A DNA stretch of 64,000 nt from an uncultured Hungatella sp. GTDB lineage: Bacteria > Bacillota > Clostridia > Lachnospirales > Lachnospiraceae. The notes below the pieces were generated by a model, which worked only from the letters and a program-made list of their open reading frames with translations, made no database searches and had not been told where the DNA came from. Position numbers and translations under genes: made by a program. Positions 52,742 to 61,422 of this stretch are shown here, in pieces. Location of the stretch: the NCBI GenBank assembly GCA_910585435.1, contig CAJUEJ010000026.1, forward strand, positions 1-64,000. The letters run 5' to 3'. Positions within the stretch are counted from its first letter, which is position 1. Each line of letters starts with the position of its first letter.

Positions 52742-53836
52742 CTACTTTGACACCTGTACTATCTTCCTCTGTCCCGAGCTGTCCAGCACATACTGAACCT
52801 GGGCCTTCTCCCCCACGGACAGATCCGGCGGCGTATCCCCCCAGACAAACTGATAAGAGGTTCCGTCGCTGGTCTGTATGGTTACTCCAGACGGATCAAG
52901 AGCGGTTACATTTCCTGTAATGGAGCTTTTGTTTCCTGAGGAGGTAGTTCCGCCAGAGGATGTGGTTCCGCCCGGGGACGTGGTCCCGCCCGGAGTTGAA
53001 GTTCCGTTAGAGGTGGTTCCGCCGGGGCCTGTAGGTCCGCTGGTTCCCCCTGGGGTAGTTCCTCCCGAACCGGTTCCCCCGGGGCCTGTGGGACCGTTGG
53101 TTCCCCCTGGGGTAGTTCCGCCTGATCCGGTTCCCCCGGGGCCTGTAGGGCCGCTGGTCCCGCCCGGTGTTGTTCCCGTATTGGTAGTGGACGAAGGCTT
53201 AGTGCTCTGATTGGTCGTAGTATTGGTACCGGTGTTGGTATTCGTAGTGGTAGTGGTGCCGGTGGGCTGCGTATCTGTCAGATAGCTTTTTGACACATAG
53301 GCCACATGCCCTTTATAATTTACTCTCATCCAGCCGTTGGAGGACTCTCCTGTCACCTCCACCTTCTCCCCCTCTTCCAGAGCTCCCAGTACCTCTGAGC
53401 TGGTAGAATAATTGCTTCTTACCCTGACAGAAGAAGTGGCATACATGTTCTTTTTCACATCCGTCACCTTATACTGAGGCGCCGCCGTCGTGGGTGCCGC
53501 CGTGGTAGGCGCTGCTGTAGTAGGTGCCGCCGTAGCCGGAGGCGCCGTAGTCGGTGCAGCTGTGGGAGCCTGCGTCTCAAAAGCCTCTGTCTGTCCTTCC
53601 GTCGACTCCGCCGCTGATTCCACCGGCTGGGTCTCGCCTGTAATAATCTCTATCTTTGTATTCCCTTTGCTCTCTCCCTGTCCTGTATCCCCTGAACTGT
53701 CCTGGCTGCCTCCTTCCGGAACACTTTCCACATCTTCCGCCTTAGTTCCGTTGATAACAACTCCGTCCCCATTCCCGCAGGCTGTCAGCAGGGCTGCCAT
53801 TATCGCTACTGTCAGAATCATCCGTCTTTTTTTCAT
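52742..53836 (-). CDS. SH3-domain lipoprotein with collagen-like Gly/Pro/Thr repeats
   Basis: A 364-residue surface lipoprotein. The signal MKKRRMILTVAIMAALLTAC ends in a lipobox Cys at residue 20. A Ser/Thr/Glu-rich stretch and a Thr-Ala-Pro repeat (TTAAP units) lead to a bacterial SH3 domain (SSVRVRSNYSTSSEVLGALE ... NGWMRVNYKGHVAYVSKSYL). Next come Thr/Asn-rich and Gly/Pro/Thr repeats with a 19-residue unit (57 bp) near TPGGTSGPTGPGGTGSGGT, about 2.5 copies. A C-terminal beta domain with the YQFVWGDTPPDLSVGEKAQV segment closes the protein. It probably binds peptidoglycan. The start is the ATG seven bases after GGAGG. Confidence 0.85.
   Translation of the reverse strand: MKKRRMILTVAIMAALLTACGNGDGVVINGTKAEDVESVPEGGSQDSSGDTGQGESKGNTKIEIITGETQPVESAAESTEGQTEAFETQAPTAAPTTAPPATAAPTTAAPTTAAPTTAAPQYKVTDVKKNMYATSSVRVRSNYSTSSEVLGALEEGEKVEVTGESSNGWMRVNYKGHVAYVSKSYLTDTQPTGTTTTTNTNTGTNTTTNQSTKPSSTTNTGTTPGGTSGPTGPGGTGSGGTTPGGTNGPTGPGGTGSGGTTPGGTSGPTGPGGTTSNGTSTPGGTTSPGGTTSSGGTTSSGNKSSITGNVTALDPSGVTIQTSDGTSYQFVWGDTPPDLSVGEKAQVQYVLDSSGQRKIVQVSK
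52985..53175. repeat. 57-bp tandem repeat array inside the lipoprotein gene
   Basis: Two full near-identical 57-bp units (53042-53098 and 53099-53155) are flanked by partial, diverged units. The frame is kept because 57 is a multiple of three. Copy number may vary between strains. Confidence 0.75.
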
Positions 53837-53898
53837 TATCATTCCTCCGCTTAAAATCATCTATGTATCGCCTTATCCTCAAATCCATGAATCCTTCC

Positions 53899-55158
53899 CT
53901 ACCTGAGAAGAGGCAGAAGATTCTCTACTTCCCTTTGTTTCGCCGGCAAGAGAAAAGATTCATAGCTATAGAAGCAGCAGCCGTTTACCGCCCCGCTGTT
54001 CCTGCCTGCACTTACCTGCCGGCTGATGATATCATCCCTTCGCAGCCATTCTGACACCTCATTGTAATCCTTTATGTCAGAACCTGCCCTGTAAAGCCCC
54101 AGTCCCAGATACAAGGTTACATTTCCTCTGTTCTTCAGTTCCGTCCAGGTCTTTAGATTCTGTTCGAACGCATAGGGCGCATCCTCTCCCGATGCCTTTT
54201 TTGTCTCAAATCCCCAGTACAGCTGAGGCATAATATAATCAATAAACCCATCCTGAGACATCCAGCGGTCGATATCCACAAACAGCTTCTTCTCGCTTCT
54301 GAGATGATCCACATACCCCTGAGGGCTGATGCCAAACAGTACGTGAGGCTTCTCTGCCTTCACCGCCTGATACACCCTCCAAACCAAATCGCTGACCTGG
54401 TTTCTCCTCCACTGAGCGATAGGCTCCTGGCTGCCTGATGCCTCATACTCCGGGCGATCAAACCATCTGGCTTCTGACTCATCATTCAGCTCGGGATAAA
54501 AGTAGTCATCAAAATGGATTCCGTCTACATTATATCCTCTCACAATCTCTGCGACTCCGTCTGTCACCATTTTCTTTACTTCCTCTGCGGAAGGATTATA
54601 ATAATAGGCATTGTCATGAACCAGCACATAGCGGTCATTGGAAGCGTCCCCGTCTGACAGCCACCTTTTGGCCGGGCTGTCCGGCGACACCTCATCCCAG
54701 GACATCAGGTATCCTGTAATCCGGTAGGGGTTAATCCATGCATGAAACTTAAGTCCCCTGGCATGGGCAGACTCTATCATGTATGCCAGCGGATCATAGC
54801 CAGGATTCCCTCCTGAAAATTTTGACCAGGGAAAAATAGAAGACGGGTATACAGCATCCCCGTGGGAACGGACGTGTACAAACACCGCATTCAGTCCCCA
54901 TGACCGGCAGTTGTCAAACATCTGGTCTACCGCAGCCTGAAAGGCTCCCTGTTCCTTAGGAAGCTGATTCCAGATTAAATAAGGAATCCACACTCCCTTC
55001 AGCTCCCCGCTGTCCCCGGACAAACCGGCAAATGCCGGCCCGTACTGCTCTCCCGGCCCTGCGCCGTAGGCCTTCTCTGTGCCTCCGGCCAGGCTTCCCA
55101 CCACAATCATACATGCACAAACCCATGCTGCAAACCTGTAACTGCTGCCCTTCTTCAT
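53899..55158 (-). CDS. Secreted GHL10/DUF187-type glycosyl hydrolase
   Basis: A 419-residue protein with an N-terminal signal or anchor (MKKGSSYRFAAWVCACMIVV ... AGG). The catalytic-type TIM barrel shows GVWIPYLIWNQLP, FVHVRSHGDAVYPSSIFPWS, KFHAWINPYRITG, GIHFDDYFYP and FGISPQGYVDH, all landmarks of the family 10-like DUF187 proteins. The likely target is a cell-wall or host glycan. It lies 60 bases upstream of the lipoprotein gene on the same strand and may be co-transcribed with it. Confidence 0.85.
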   Translation of the reverse strand: MKKGSSYRFAAWVCACMIVVGSLAGGTEKAYGAGPGEQYGPAFAGLSGDSGELKGVWIPYLIWNQLPKEQGAFQAAVDQMFDNCRSWGLNAVFVHVRSHGDAVYPSSIFPWSKFSGGNPGYDPLAYMIESAHARGLKFHAWINPYRITGYLMSWDEVSPDSPAKRWLSDGDASNDRYVLVHDNAYYYNPSAEEVKKMVTDGVAEIVRGYNVDGIHFDDYFYPELNDESEARWFDRPEYEASGSQEPIAQWRRNQVSDLVWRVYQAVKAEKPHVLFGISPQGYVDHLRSEKKLFVDIDRWMSQDGFIDYIMPQLYWGFETKKASGEDAPYAFEQNLKTWTELKNRGNVTLYLGLGLYRAGSDIKDYNEVSEWLRRDDIISRQVSAGRNSGAVNGCCFYSYESFLLPAKQREVENLLPLLR

Positions 55159-55307
55159 GTTCCGCCTCTCATTCCCTTATTTTCCATTTGCTGGTTTTAT
55201 TGTACCATAGGGAGGTTCGGAATACTATTTAAGTTTTTATAACGATTTTTCTAAGCCGGGCAAACCAGGTTCACAACCAATGGCAGCATTTGGCAGCCCG
55301 CCCTTTG

Positions 55308-56033
55308 TCACACATCACATTTCCTGCATATATCCTTCAGGCAGCATCTGTCGCAGTACGGCTTTGTCCTTGCCGTACAGACTTCCCGTCCATGGTACAC
55401 CAGCCGATGGCAGAAATCACTGCCCTCCTCCGGCGGTATCAGCTTCCACAGAGCCATCTCCACCTTCTTCGGCTCCTTGAAGCCATCCACCAGCCCCATA
55501 CGGTTTACCAGACGGATACAGTGGGTATCCGTCACAATGGCAGGCTTTCCAAACACATCTCCCATAATCAGATTCGCGCTTTTCCTGCCTACTCCCGGCA
55601 GCTTCAGCAGTGCATCAAAATCATCCGGAACCTTCCCGTCATACTGATCCCGCAGAATCTTCATACATGCACTGATATCCCTGGCCTTGCTGTGCCCCAG
55701 CCCGCAGGGTTTCACAATCTGTTCGATCTCCTCCACATCCGCGTCCGCCAGGGCAGCCACATCAGGAAATTTCCCATATAAATCTTCCACCACCACATTC
55801 ACCCTGGCATCCGTACACTGTGCCGCCAGGCGCACGCTGACTAAAAGCTTCCAGGCCTCATTATAATCCAGGGTACACCCTGCATCCGGGTATTCCTTTT
55901 TCAGCCTGTCAATAATCTCCAATGCCAGCTCCTTTCTGGCCTGCTCCTCTTTTGTTAATTTTTTCTGGCCTGAAGCTTTCTTTGCTGGCTCTCTCTTTGC
56001 CGTTTCCTTTTTTATTGATTCTTTTTTTATCAT
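55308..56033 (-). CDS. nth: Endonuclease III
   Basis: A 241-residue DNA glycosylase/AP lyase for oxidised pyrimidines. The helix-hairpin-helix is KLPGVGRKSANLI, the catalytic Lys lies in the same motif, and the catalytic Asp is in VTDTHCIRLVNR. A C-terminal Fe-S cluster is formed by CTARTKPYCDRCCLKDIC (C-x7-C-x2-C-x5-C; the first spacing is one residue longer than the usual six). A Lys-rich N-terminal extension of about 30 residues is atypical. The start follows AAGGGGAAGATACGG. Confidence 0.93.
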   Translation of the reverse strand: MIKKESIKKETAKREPAKKASGQKKLTKEEQARKELALEIIDRLKKEYPDAGCTLDYNEAWKLLVSVRLAAQCTDARVNVVVEDLYGKFPDVAALADADVEEIEQIVKPCGLGHSKARDISACMKILRDQYDGKVPDDFDALLKLPGVGRKSANLIMGDVFGKPAIVTDTHCIRLVNRMGLVDGFKEPKKVEMALWKLIPPEEGSDFCHRLVYHGREVCTARTKPYCDRCCLKDICRKCDV

Positions 56034-56305
56034 CCGTATCTTCCCCTTGCTATATCCTATTCTCGAACCGGATCTGTAAAATCCGTTTTTTCTCTCAGCG
56101 TCTTCTGCTTATACACTACTGCACTCCACTTTTTATTATTTAATAATCATATCATAAAAAAACACAGTGGTAAACCTGATCTGTGAACCAATAGATATTG
56201 TTTTTATGTATAAATTTTTCACTTATGAACAACCTAACCTGTAAACCAGGTACCAAACACCTCCATGTACAGAGGGCAACTTTTAAGTGAAAAAGGAGAT
56301 TTTCT
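56034..56305. other. AT-rich intergenic region before the bile salt hydrolase gene
   Basis: A 272-nt gap between divergent nth and bsh genes. It contains short palindromes (ACCTG/CAGGT near 56240 and CCTC/GAGG near 56262). I could not define a promoter with confidence. Confidence 0.4.
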
Positions 56306-57280
56306 ATGTGTACTGCCGCCACATACAGGACAAAAGATTTTTATTTCGGACGGACTCTAGATTATGATTTTTCTTACGGCCATGAGATTGTCATAACCCC
56401 CCGCCGTTATCCCTTTCATTTTCGGGAAAAGGGAGCCATGGACAGCCACTATGCCATGTTGGGAATGGCCCACATAGAGGATGGCTGCCCTCTGTATTAT
56501 GAGGCTGTAAACGAAAAAGGTCTGGGAATTGCCGGTCTGAATTTTGTGGGAAACGCTGTGTACAGAGAGAAAACAGAAGGAAAAGATAATATCGCAACCT
56601 TTGAATTGATTCACTGGATTCTAAGCCAGTGTGCCACTGTGAAAGAAGCACAGTCTCTGATGAAAACCCTGAATTTGTGGGACATACCGTTTAGTGACCG
56701 TCTTCCTGCCGCACAGCTCCACTGGATTCTGGCAGACAGAAACAAAGCTGTCACCATAGAATCCGTAAAGGACGGTCTTAAGCAATACGAAAACCCCGTA
56801 GGCATTCTGACAAACAATCCCCCTTTCGACAAGCAGCTGTTTGCGCTGAACAATTATATGCACCTGTCCAGTCAGGAACCGAAAAACCGGTTCGCACCTG
56901 GCCTTAAGCTGGAACACTACAGCCGGGGAATGGGCGCTATGGGACTTCCCGGAGATTTATCCTCACAGTCAAGATTTATACGGGTATCCTTTACTAAAAT
57001 GAACTCTGTCTCCGGGGAAGGGGAAAACGAAAGCGTCAGTCAGTTTTTCCACATCCTGGGCAGTGTAAATCAGCAGAGAGGATGCTGCCAGTTAGAGGAC
57101 GGCAACTATGAGATAACCCTCTATACCTGCTGCTGCAATACCGCCAGAGGAATATACTATTATACAACCTATGACAACCACCAGATTACCGCTGTTGATA
57201 TGCATAAGGAGAATCTGGAGGGGAATGCATTAATACGCTATTCCCCTATTGCCGATGAACAGATTCACAGGCAGAATTAA
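56306..57280 (+). CDS. bsh: Choloylglycine hydrolase (bile salt hydrolase)
   Basis: A 324-residue Ntn-hydrolase. Removal of Met exposes the catalytic Cys2 (MCTAATYRT). Other active-site residues are R16 and D19 in FGRTLDYD, Asn in GILTNNPPFDKQL, and Arg in GLPGDLSSQSRFIRV. Segments NEKGLGIAGLNF and IYYYTTYDNHQITAVDMHKE are very close to the Clostridium perfringens enzyme. It deconjugates glycine or taurine bile salts; a penicillin V acylase is the alternative in this fold. The start follows AAAAAGGAGATTTTCT. No signal peptide is present. Confidence 0.9.
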   Translation: MCTAATYRTKDFYFGRTLDYDFSYGHEIVITPRRYPFHFREKGAMDSHYAMLGMAHIEDGCPLYYEAVNEKGLGIAGLNFVGNAVYREKTEGKDNIATFELIHWILSQCATVKEAQSLMKTLNLWDIPFSDRLPAAQLHWILADRNKAVTIESVKDGLKQYENPVGILTNNPPFDKQLFALNNYMHLSSQEPKNRFAPGLKLEHYSRGMGAMGLPGDLSSQSRFIRVSFTKMNSVSGEGENESVSQFFHILGSVNQQRGCCQLEDGNYEITLYTCCCNTARGIYYYTTYDNHQITAVDMHKENLEGNALIRYSPIADEQIHRQN

Positions 57281-57307
57281 CTGCACTCCCAACCATGCTC
57301 CGCCTTT

Positions 57308-58084
57308 TTACGATTCCCACAAAAATCTCATAAATCCCTGCACCTGTTTGGCCCAGTCTGCCTCACAGTGCTGTCCTCCGGCCTGACAATATACCTGTGT
57401 CGCAGCACCTCTTGATGAGAACCGCTTGGCTATAAGCTGGTTTCTCTTCCACATCTGGCTTGTTTTATCCTGGTGGAGATGATCCGTTATTCCAAAAGCC
57501 TCCCTGGTTCCCCAGGATAAGTACACCCTGGTATCCGGGCTGATGCTGCAGCATTTAAATTCATTATCCAGCTGAGACATACAGGGGCTGATGGCACTGG
57601 AAAGACATGCCGCCTTGGAAAACCACTGATTGTAGCGGATGGACGCAAACAATGCCATCAGACCGCCCATACTGGAGCCTGCAATCCCTGTACACTCCCT
57701 GAAGGGACAGGTCCGGTAGTCCCGGTCGATCATGGTTTTCAGATCATCAATCATCCACCGGATCGTGTCATCACCGATTCCCTGCACACGGCTTAAAAAT
57801 CCCTTTCCCACATGGTAAGGGCAATATTCATTGAGACGCTCCTCCCCTTCATGGCCGCACTCTATCCCTACAACAATCATAGGTTTATTCCAATGATCCA
57901 AAAACCCTTTCAGTCCCCAGCTGGTCCCGTAGGTGGCATCCTCATCGTAAAACAGGTTGTGGCCGTCAAAAAAATACATCACCGGATACCGCTCCTGCGT
58001 ATAATCATAGCTGTCCGGCAAATAGATATGTAATCTGCGCATCTTCTGTGTCGGTGTATACCAGATATCTCGTTTTATAACCAT
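57308..58084 (-). CDS. Alpha/beta hydrolase, esterase family (PF00756-like)
   Basis: A 258-residue cytosolic esterase D-like hydrolase. The nucleophile Ser is in IAGSSMGGLMALFA, an Asp candidate is in FGITDHLHQ and the His in GGQHCEADWA. The N-terminal YPVMYFFDGHNLF and GIECGHEGEERLNEY are family features. Natural substrates may be carbohydrate or siderophore esters. The ATG at 58084 lies just after the GlpP stop (58087), with GGGGG eight bases upstream; co-transcribed with glpP. Confidence 0.85.
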   Translation of the reverse strand: MVIKRDIWYTPTQKMRRLHIYLPDSYDYTQERYPVMYFFDGHNLFYDEDATYGTSWGLKGFLDHWNKPMIVVGIECGHEGEERLNEYCPYHVGKGFLSRVQGIGDDTIRWMIDDLKTMIDRDYRTCPFRECTGIAGSSMGGLMALFASIRYNQWFSKAACLSSAISPCMSQLDNEFKCCSISPDTRVYLSWGTREAFGITDHLHQDKTSQMWKRNQLIAKRFSSRGAATQVYCQAGGQHCEADWAKQVQGFMRFLWES

Positions 58085-58086
58085 AG

Positions 58087-58662
58087 CTAAAGCCCCCACA
58101 ATTCCTCTCGCGTCGTGGATACTGCATCCACTCCCGCGTCAAATGCTGCAATAATATCCTTCTTATCTGAAATCAATCCCCCTGCCACCAGCGGAATATC
58201 CGTATAAGTCCGCACTGTCTTCAAAATCTTAGGCATCACCCCCGGCATGATCTCCATAAAATCCGGCCGCAATACTGTCAGCTGCTTTTTCGTCATCTCC
58301 AAAGCCATGGAGTCTATAAGGAATGTCCTCTGCCCGGCAATCATCCCCAGCTCCATCGCCCTTTTCACAATAGAGGATTTAGTGCTGATAATCCCATCTG
58401 CTTTTGTATTCTGATGAATAAAATCCACCACCACTTCCTTCGTACTCAGGCCGGATATGAGATCCGCATGGACAATAGCTATCTTCCCATGATCCTTCAG
58501 CCTCTGCACAATATCCCCTATGGTGCATATGGTTCCATACAGAACAAAAACCACCGGTGACTCTGTCTCCACTGCACGGGAAACTCCCCAGTCGTCCTTA
58601 ACTGCTGTAATAATCGGAGAAATCTCAAATAAATCCCTGATTTCCCTGTCCTTCTGACCCAT
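58087..58662 (-). CDS. glpP: Glycerol-3-phosphate-responsive antiterminator
   Basis: A 191-residue GlpP protein. It shows SPIITAVKDDWGVSRAVE, VLYGTICTIGDIV, HADLISGLSTKEVVVDFI, and the C-terminal IPLVAGGLISDKKDI. In Bacillus, GlpP bound to glycerol-3-phosphate stabilises leader RNA of glp genes against termination. A matching attenuator is found in this window upstream of the FAD-dependent glp operon (62892-62947). The start follows AAAGGAG. It precedes the esterase gene with no gap. Confidence 0.93.
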   Translation of the reverse strand: MGQKDREIRDLFEISPIITAVKDDWGVSRAVETESPVVFVLYGTICTIGDIVQRLKDHGKIAIVHADLISGLSTKEVVVDFIHQNTKADGIISTKSSIVKRAMELGMIAGQRTFLIDSMALEMTKKQLTVLRPDFMEIMPGVMPKILKTVRTYTDIPLVAGGLISDKKDIIAAFDAGVDAVSTTREELWGL

Positions 58663-58768
58663 CGTTTACCAATCTCCTTTGACACTCAAAATAATTCATT
58701 TTATTATATTTTACCACAATCTACGGATAATTTCCACAATTTTTCGAATGGAGGCAAGGAAGATTCTC

Positions 58769-58797
58769 TTGAATAATTAACCTGCTTCTAGTATACT
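58769..58797 (+). promoter_or_regulatory. Promoter for tcdA
   Basis: TTGAAT (58769-58774) and TATACT (58792-58797) are 17 nt apart. The start codon is 50 nt downstream. Confidence 0.7.
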
Positions 58798-58846
58798 TTT
58801 ACCAGCCTTCAGGGGCATACAACTTTTTATAAAGGAGCACACCCAC

Positions 58847-59569
58847 ATGATCCACGAATTTTCCAGAACAGAACGTCTGATTGGCCCGGACGCTTTAAAC
58901 CGTCTTTCCTCTTCCACGGTCTTAGTCTTCGGTGCAGGCGGAGTCGGTTCCCACTGCATCGAAGCCCTTGCCCGCAGCGGCATCGGACATCTGCTTCTGG
59001 TGGACCCGGATCCGGTCTCCATAACCAATATCAACCGCCAGTCCATCGCCTTCCACAGCACCACGGGCCGTTACAAGACCCATGTGATGAAGGAGCGTAT
59101 CCTGGATATCAATCCAAAGGCCGTTGTAGACACCTGGGAGATCTTTATTCTCCCTGAAAATCTGGACCCATTTTTTGACAGTCTCCCAGGACCGGTTGAT
59201 TACATCATCGATGCCATAGATACGGTCTCCGCCAAGCTTGCCATCGCAGGCCTGGCAGATTCCCGTCAGATCCCTCTCATCGCCTCCATGGGTACAGGAA
59301 ATAAGCTTCATCCTGAGCTGTTTGAGATCACAGATATAGGGAATACCTCTGTCTGCCCCCTGTGCAAGGTCATGCGCCGGGAGCTAAAGCGTCTGGGCAT
59401 TCCCAGGCTGACTGTCTTATACTCCAGAGAAAAGCCCATCCAGCCGGCCCTTTCCTGTGAAGAAGAGACTGGCAAACGCTCTGTCCCCGCCAGCATATCC
59501 TTCGTCCCTCCCGTAGCCGGCCTTCTCATCGCCGGACATGTGATCCGTGACCTTGCCGGAATCTCCTGA
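58847..59569 (+). CDS. tcdA: tRNA threonylcarbamoyladenosine dehydratase
   Basis: A 240-residue E1-like ThiF/HesA-family enzyme that cyclises t6A37 in tRNA using ATP. The nucleotide-binding motif is VLVFGAGGVGSHCIEALARS, followed by VDPDPVSITNINRQ and DAIDTVSAKLAI. The family-specific MGTGNKLHPELFEITDI and the Cys pair in SVCPLCKVMRREL are present. The start follows AAAGGAGCACACCCAC. It is monocistronic and ends before a nested hairpin terminator. Confidence 0.93.
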   Translation: MIHEFSRTERLIGPDALNRLSSSTVLVFGAGGVGSHCIEALARSGIGHLLLVDPDPVSITNINRQSIAFHSTTGRYKTHVMKERILDINPKAVVDTWEIFILPENLDPFFDSLPGPVDYIIDAIDTVSAKLAIAGLADSRQIPLIASMGTGNKLHPELFEITDIGNTSVCPLCKVMRRELKRLGIPRLTVLYSREKPIQPALSCEEETGKRSVPASISFVPPVAGLLIAGHVIRDLAGIS

Positions 59570-59582
59570 CTGCACCGCGCAA

Positions 59583-59661
59583 TGTCAGAGGTACCGCGCC
59601 TCCCTCCTTTTGGCCGAAGCTTTTGCAAGCTGTGGCCACTCTCTGACAGAAAGCATTTTTT
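59583..59661 (+). terminator. Nested terminator after tcdA
   Basis: An outer stem (TGTCAGAG 59583-59590 with CTCTGACA 59641-59648) encloses an inner GGCC...AAGCTTTTGCAAGCT...GGCC hairpin. TTTTTT follows at 59656-59661. Confidence 0.7.
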
Positions 59662-59715
59662 AACACACCCTGGTTTGACAGGCCGAGTCTCTTTCTTTTC
59701 TGCAGCAGACATGGA

Positions 59716-59746
59716 GACAGCCTGCAGAAGCTCCCCGCAGGCTGTC
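59716..59746 (-). terminator. Hairpin after the DUF1667 gene
   Basis: GACAGCCTGC (59716-59725) pairs perfectly with GCAGGCTGTC (59737-59746). It ends the glp operon on the minus strand, although no T-tract follows. Confidence 0.5.
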
Positions 59747-59776
59747 CGTATCTTACCCTATCATCTCAACTCAACT

Positions 59777-60142
59777 TTAAACTGCCGCTCCCACATTCCT
59801 GGTAGCCACAATATTCACTCCCGTGCCGGCACAGTCTTCAATCACCACATCCCCGATAGCCACCGGAGCCTTCGCCTGGGCGCCATGAATCTCTGCCATA
59901 ATATCCATGATCTTTCCTTTGGGAATATCATGCTCTGTCTTCACCGACACCATCGCCATGTCTCCTCCTTCAACCTTCACGCTGGAGGTCACAATCCTGG
60001 TGGGACTTAAAACTTCCTTCTTGGCATAATCCTCGCCTCTGGGACAGGTATTGCCGCTTACCCTAATGTCTGTTCCATCCATCTCTACTGTCATCGGGCA
60101 GCCCATGGGGCAGCCGATACAAATTAACTCTCTGCGTTCCAT
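59777..60142 (-). CDS. DUF1667 domain protein of the anaerobic glycerol-3-phosphate operon
   Basis: A 121-residue protein. The N-terminal CIGCPMGCPMTVEM and later NTCPRGEDYAKKE give four Cys that probably bind an Fe-S cluster. DUF1667 proteins always accompany the two FAD-dependent oxidoreductases encoded upstream, and may replace the GlpC electron-transfer subunit. The start follows GGAGGGAGA; the second of two ATGs (60142) is preferred. It abuts the upstream gene stop. Confidence 0.88.
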   Translation of the reverse strand: MERRELICIGCPMGCPMTVEMDGTDIRVSGNTCPRGEDYAKKEVLSPTRIVTSSVKVEGGDMAMVSVKTEHDIPKGKIMDIMAEIHGAQAKAPVAIGDVVIEDCAGTGVNIVATRNVGAAV

Positions 60143-61422
60143 CATTCTCCCTCCGTGCAAATGGTGATTTTCTTTAAATCAGGATACTTGGAAAAACTGT
60201 CTTTCTTCAGAATCACCTGTTCCATCTCTCCAGGAGCCAGCACCTTTTTCTTTCTCTTGGATATCAGCTGGTCATCATAGTAAACTGCAATCGAACGGTT
60301 CTTGAACACATCGCTGACGCGGAATCGAACCACCACCATATCCTTCATATTGGCCACATCAAGGGTCTGGGGAACTGTATAACGCACACCGTTCTCCGCA
60401 AACAGCGGCACTTCATGGCTCTGAGCCTCTTCTGCTGCCTGTCCGCCCTTCTGCTTCTGTACATAGTGGGCCGCATTCTCCCCTGCCAGAGCCGCTTCCT
60501 CAGAAACGAAATCCACCAGGTCATGGACATGGAGTACATTGCCGCAGGCAAATACGCCCTCTGCCCCGGTTTCCAGCCTGTCGTTTACATTAGGGCCGGA
60601 AGTAACGCGGCTCATGGAAGCCCCTGTTCCCTTGGTCAGTTCATTTTCCGGAATCAGGCCTACAGACAGAAGCAGGGTATCACAGGAATAGTATTCCTCT
60701 GTTCCGGGAATCGGTTTCCTTCTGTCGTCCACCTGTGCGATGGTGATACCGGTTACCCGCTCTTTTCCGTGGATCTCCACAACTGTGTGGCTTAACTTTA
60801 ACGGAATGCCGTAGTCATCCAGACACTGGACAATATTTCTCTTAAGTCCACCGGAATAAGGCATAAGCTCTGCCACTACTTTTACCTTTGCCCCCTCCAG
60901 GGTCATTCTTCTGGCCATAATCAGGCCGATATCGCCGGAGCCTAAGATCACAACCTCCTTGCCTACCTGGAATCCCTCCATGTTGGTGAGGCGCTGGGCT
61001 GTGCCTGCAGAATAGATTCCTGCCGGGCGGTAGCCTGGAATATTAAGGGCGCCTCTTGGCCTCTCCCGGCATCCCATAGCCAGAATCACTGCCCCGGCCT
61101 TGATAGTAACCAGGCCTTCCTCCCGGTTAATATATGTAATCTCTTTTTCCTTCGTAATATCCACCACAATGGTATTGAGGCGATAAGGAATCTTCTCCTC
61201 CTCTACCATCTTGATAAAACGGCTTGCATACTCCGGGCCGGTTAACTCTTCCTTAAATGTATGGAGGCCGAACCCGTTGTGAATGCACTGATTTAAGATG
61301 CCGCCCAGCATATGGTCTCTCTCCAGGATCAGGATATCCTGAATGCCTGCTTTTCTGGCTGACACAGCAGCCGCCAGTCCTGCCGGACCGCCTCCGATAA
61401 TTACGATATCATGCTCTCTCAT
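60142..61422 (-). CDS. FAD/NAD(P)-binding oxidoreductase, GlpB-like partner of the glycerol-3-phosphate dehydrogenase
   Basis: A 426-residue flavoprotein. The FAD motif is VIIGGGPAGLAAAVSARKAG and a second Rossmann motif is VVILGSGDIGLIMARRM, so both FAD and NAD(P)H sites are present. The GGILNQCIHNGFGLHTFKEE segment is typical of this group. In clostridia it is encoded between the GlpA-like enzyme and DUF1667 and is thought to pass electrons from glycerol-3-phosphate oxidation to NAD(P). The genes overlap by four bases at the upstream end. Confidence 0.85.
   Translation of the reverse strand: MREHDIVIIGGGPAGLAAAVSARKAGIQDILILERDHMLGGILNQCIHNGFGLHTFKEELTGPEYASRFIKMVEEEKIPYRLNTIVVDITKEKEITYINREEGLVTIKAGAVILAMGCRERPRGALNIPGYRPAGIYSAGTAQRLTNMEGFQVGKEVVILGSGDIGLIMARRMTLEGAKVKVVAELMPYSGGLKRNIVQCLDDYGIPLKLSHTVVEIHGKERVTGITIAQVDDRRKPIPGTEEYYSCDTLLLSVGLIPENELTKGTGASMSRVTSGPNVNDRLETGAEGVFACGNVLHVHDLVDFVSEEAALAGENAAHYVQKQKGGQAAEEAQSHEVPLFAENGVRYTVPQTLDVANMKDMVVVRFRVSDVFKNRSIAVYYDDQLISKRKKKVLAPGEMEQVILKKDSFSKYPDLKKITICTEGE

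Noticed and set aside
52985..53175. CRISPR-like array
   Set aside because: The repeats are directly adjacent 57-bp coding units with no unique spacers, and they translate to collagen-like repeats.
52878..53210. Plus-strand open frame rich in Val and Pro across the lipoprotein repeats
   Set aside because: It is the antisense shadow of a GC-biased tandem repeat, with no binding site or family similarity.
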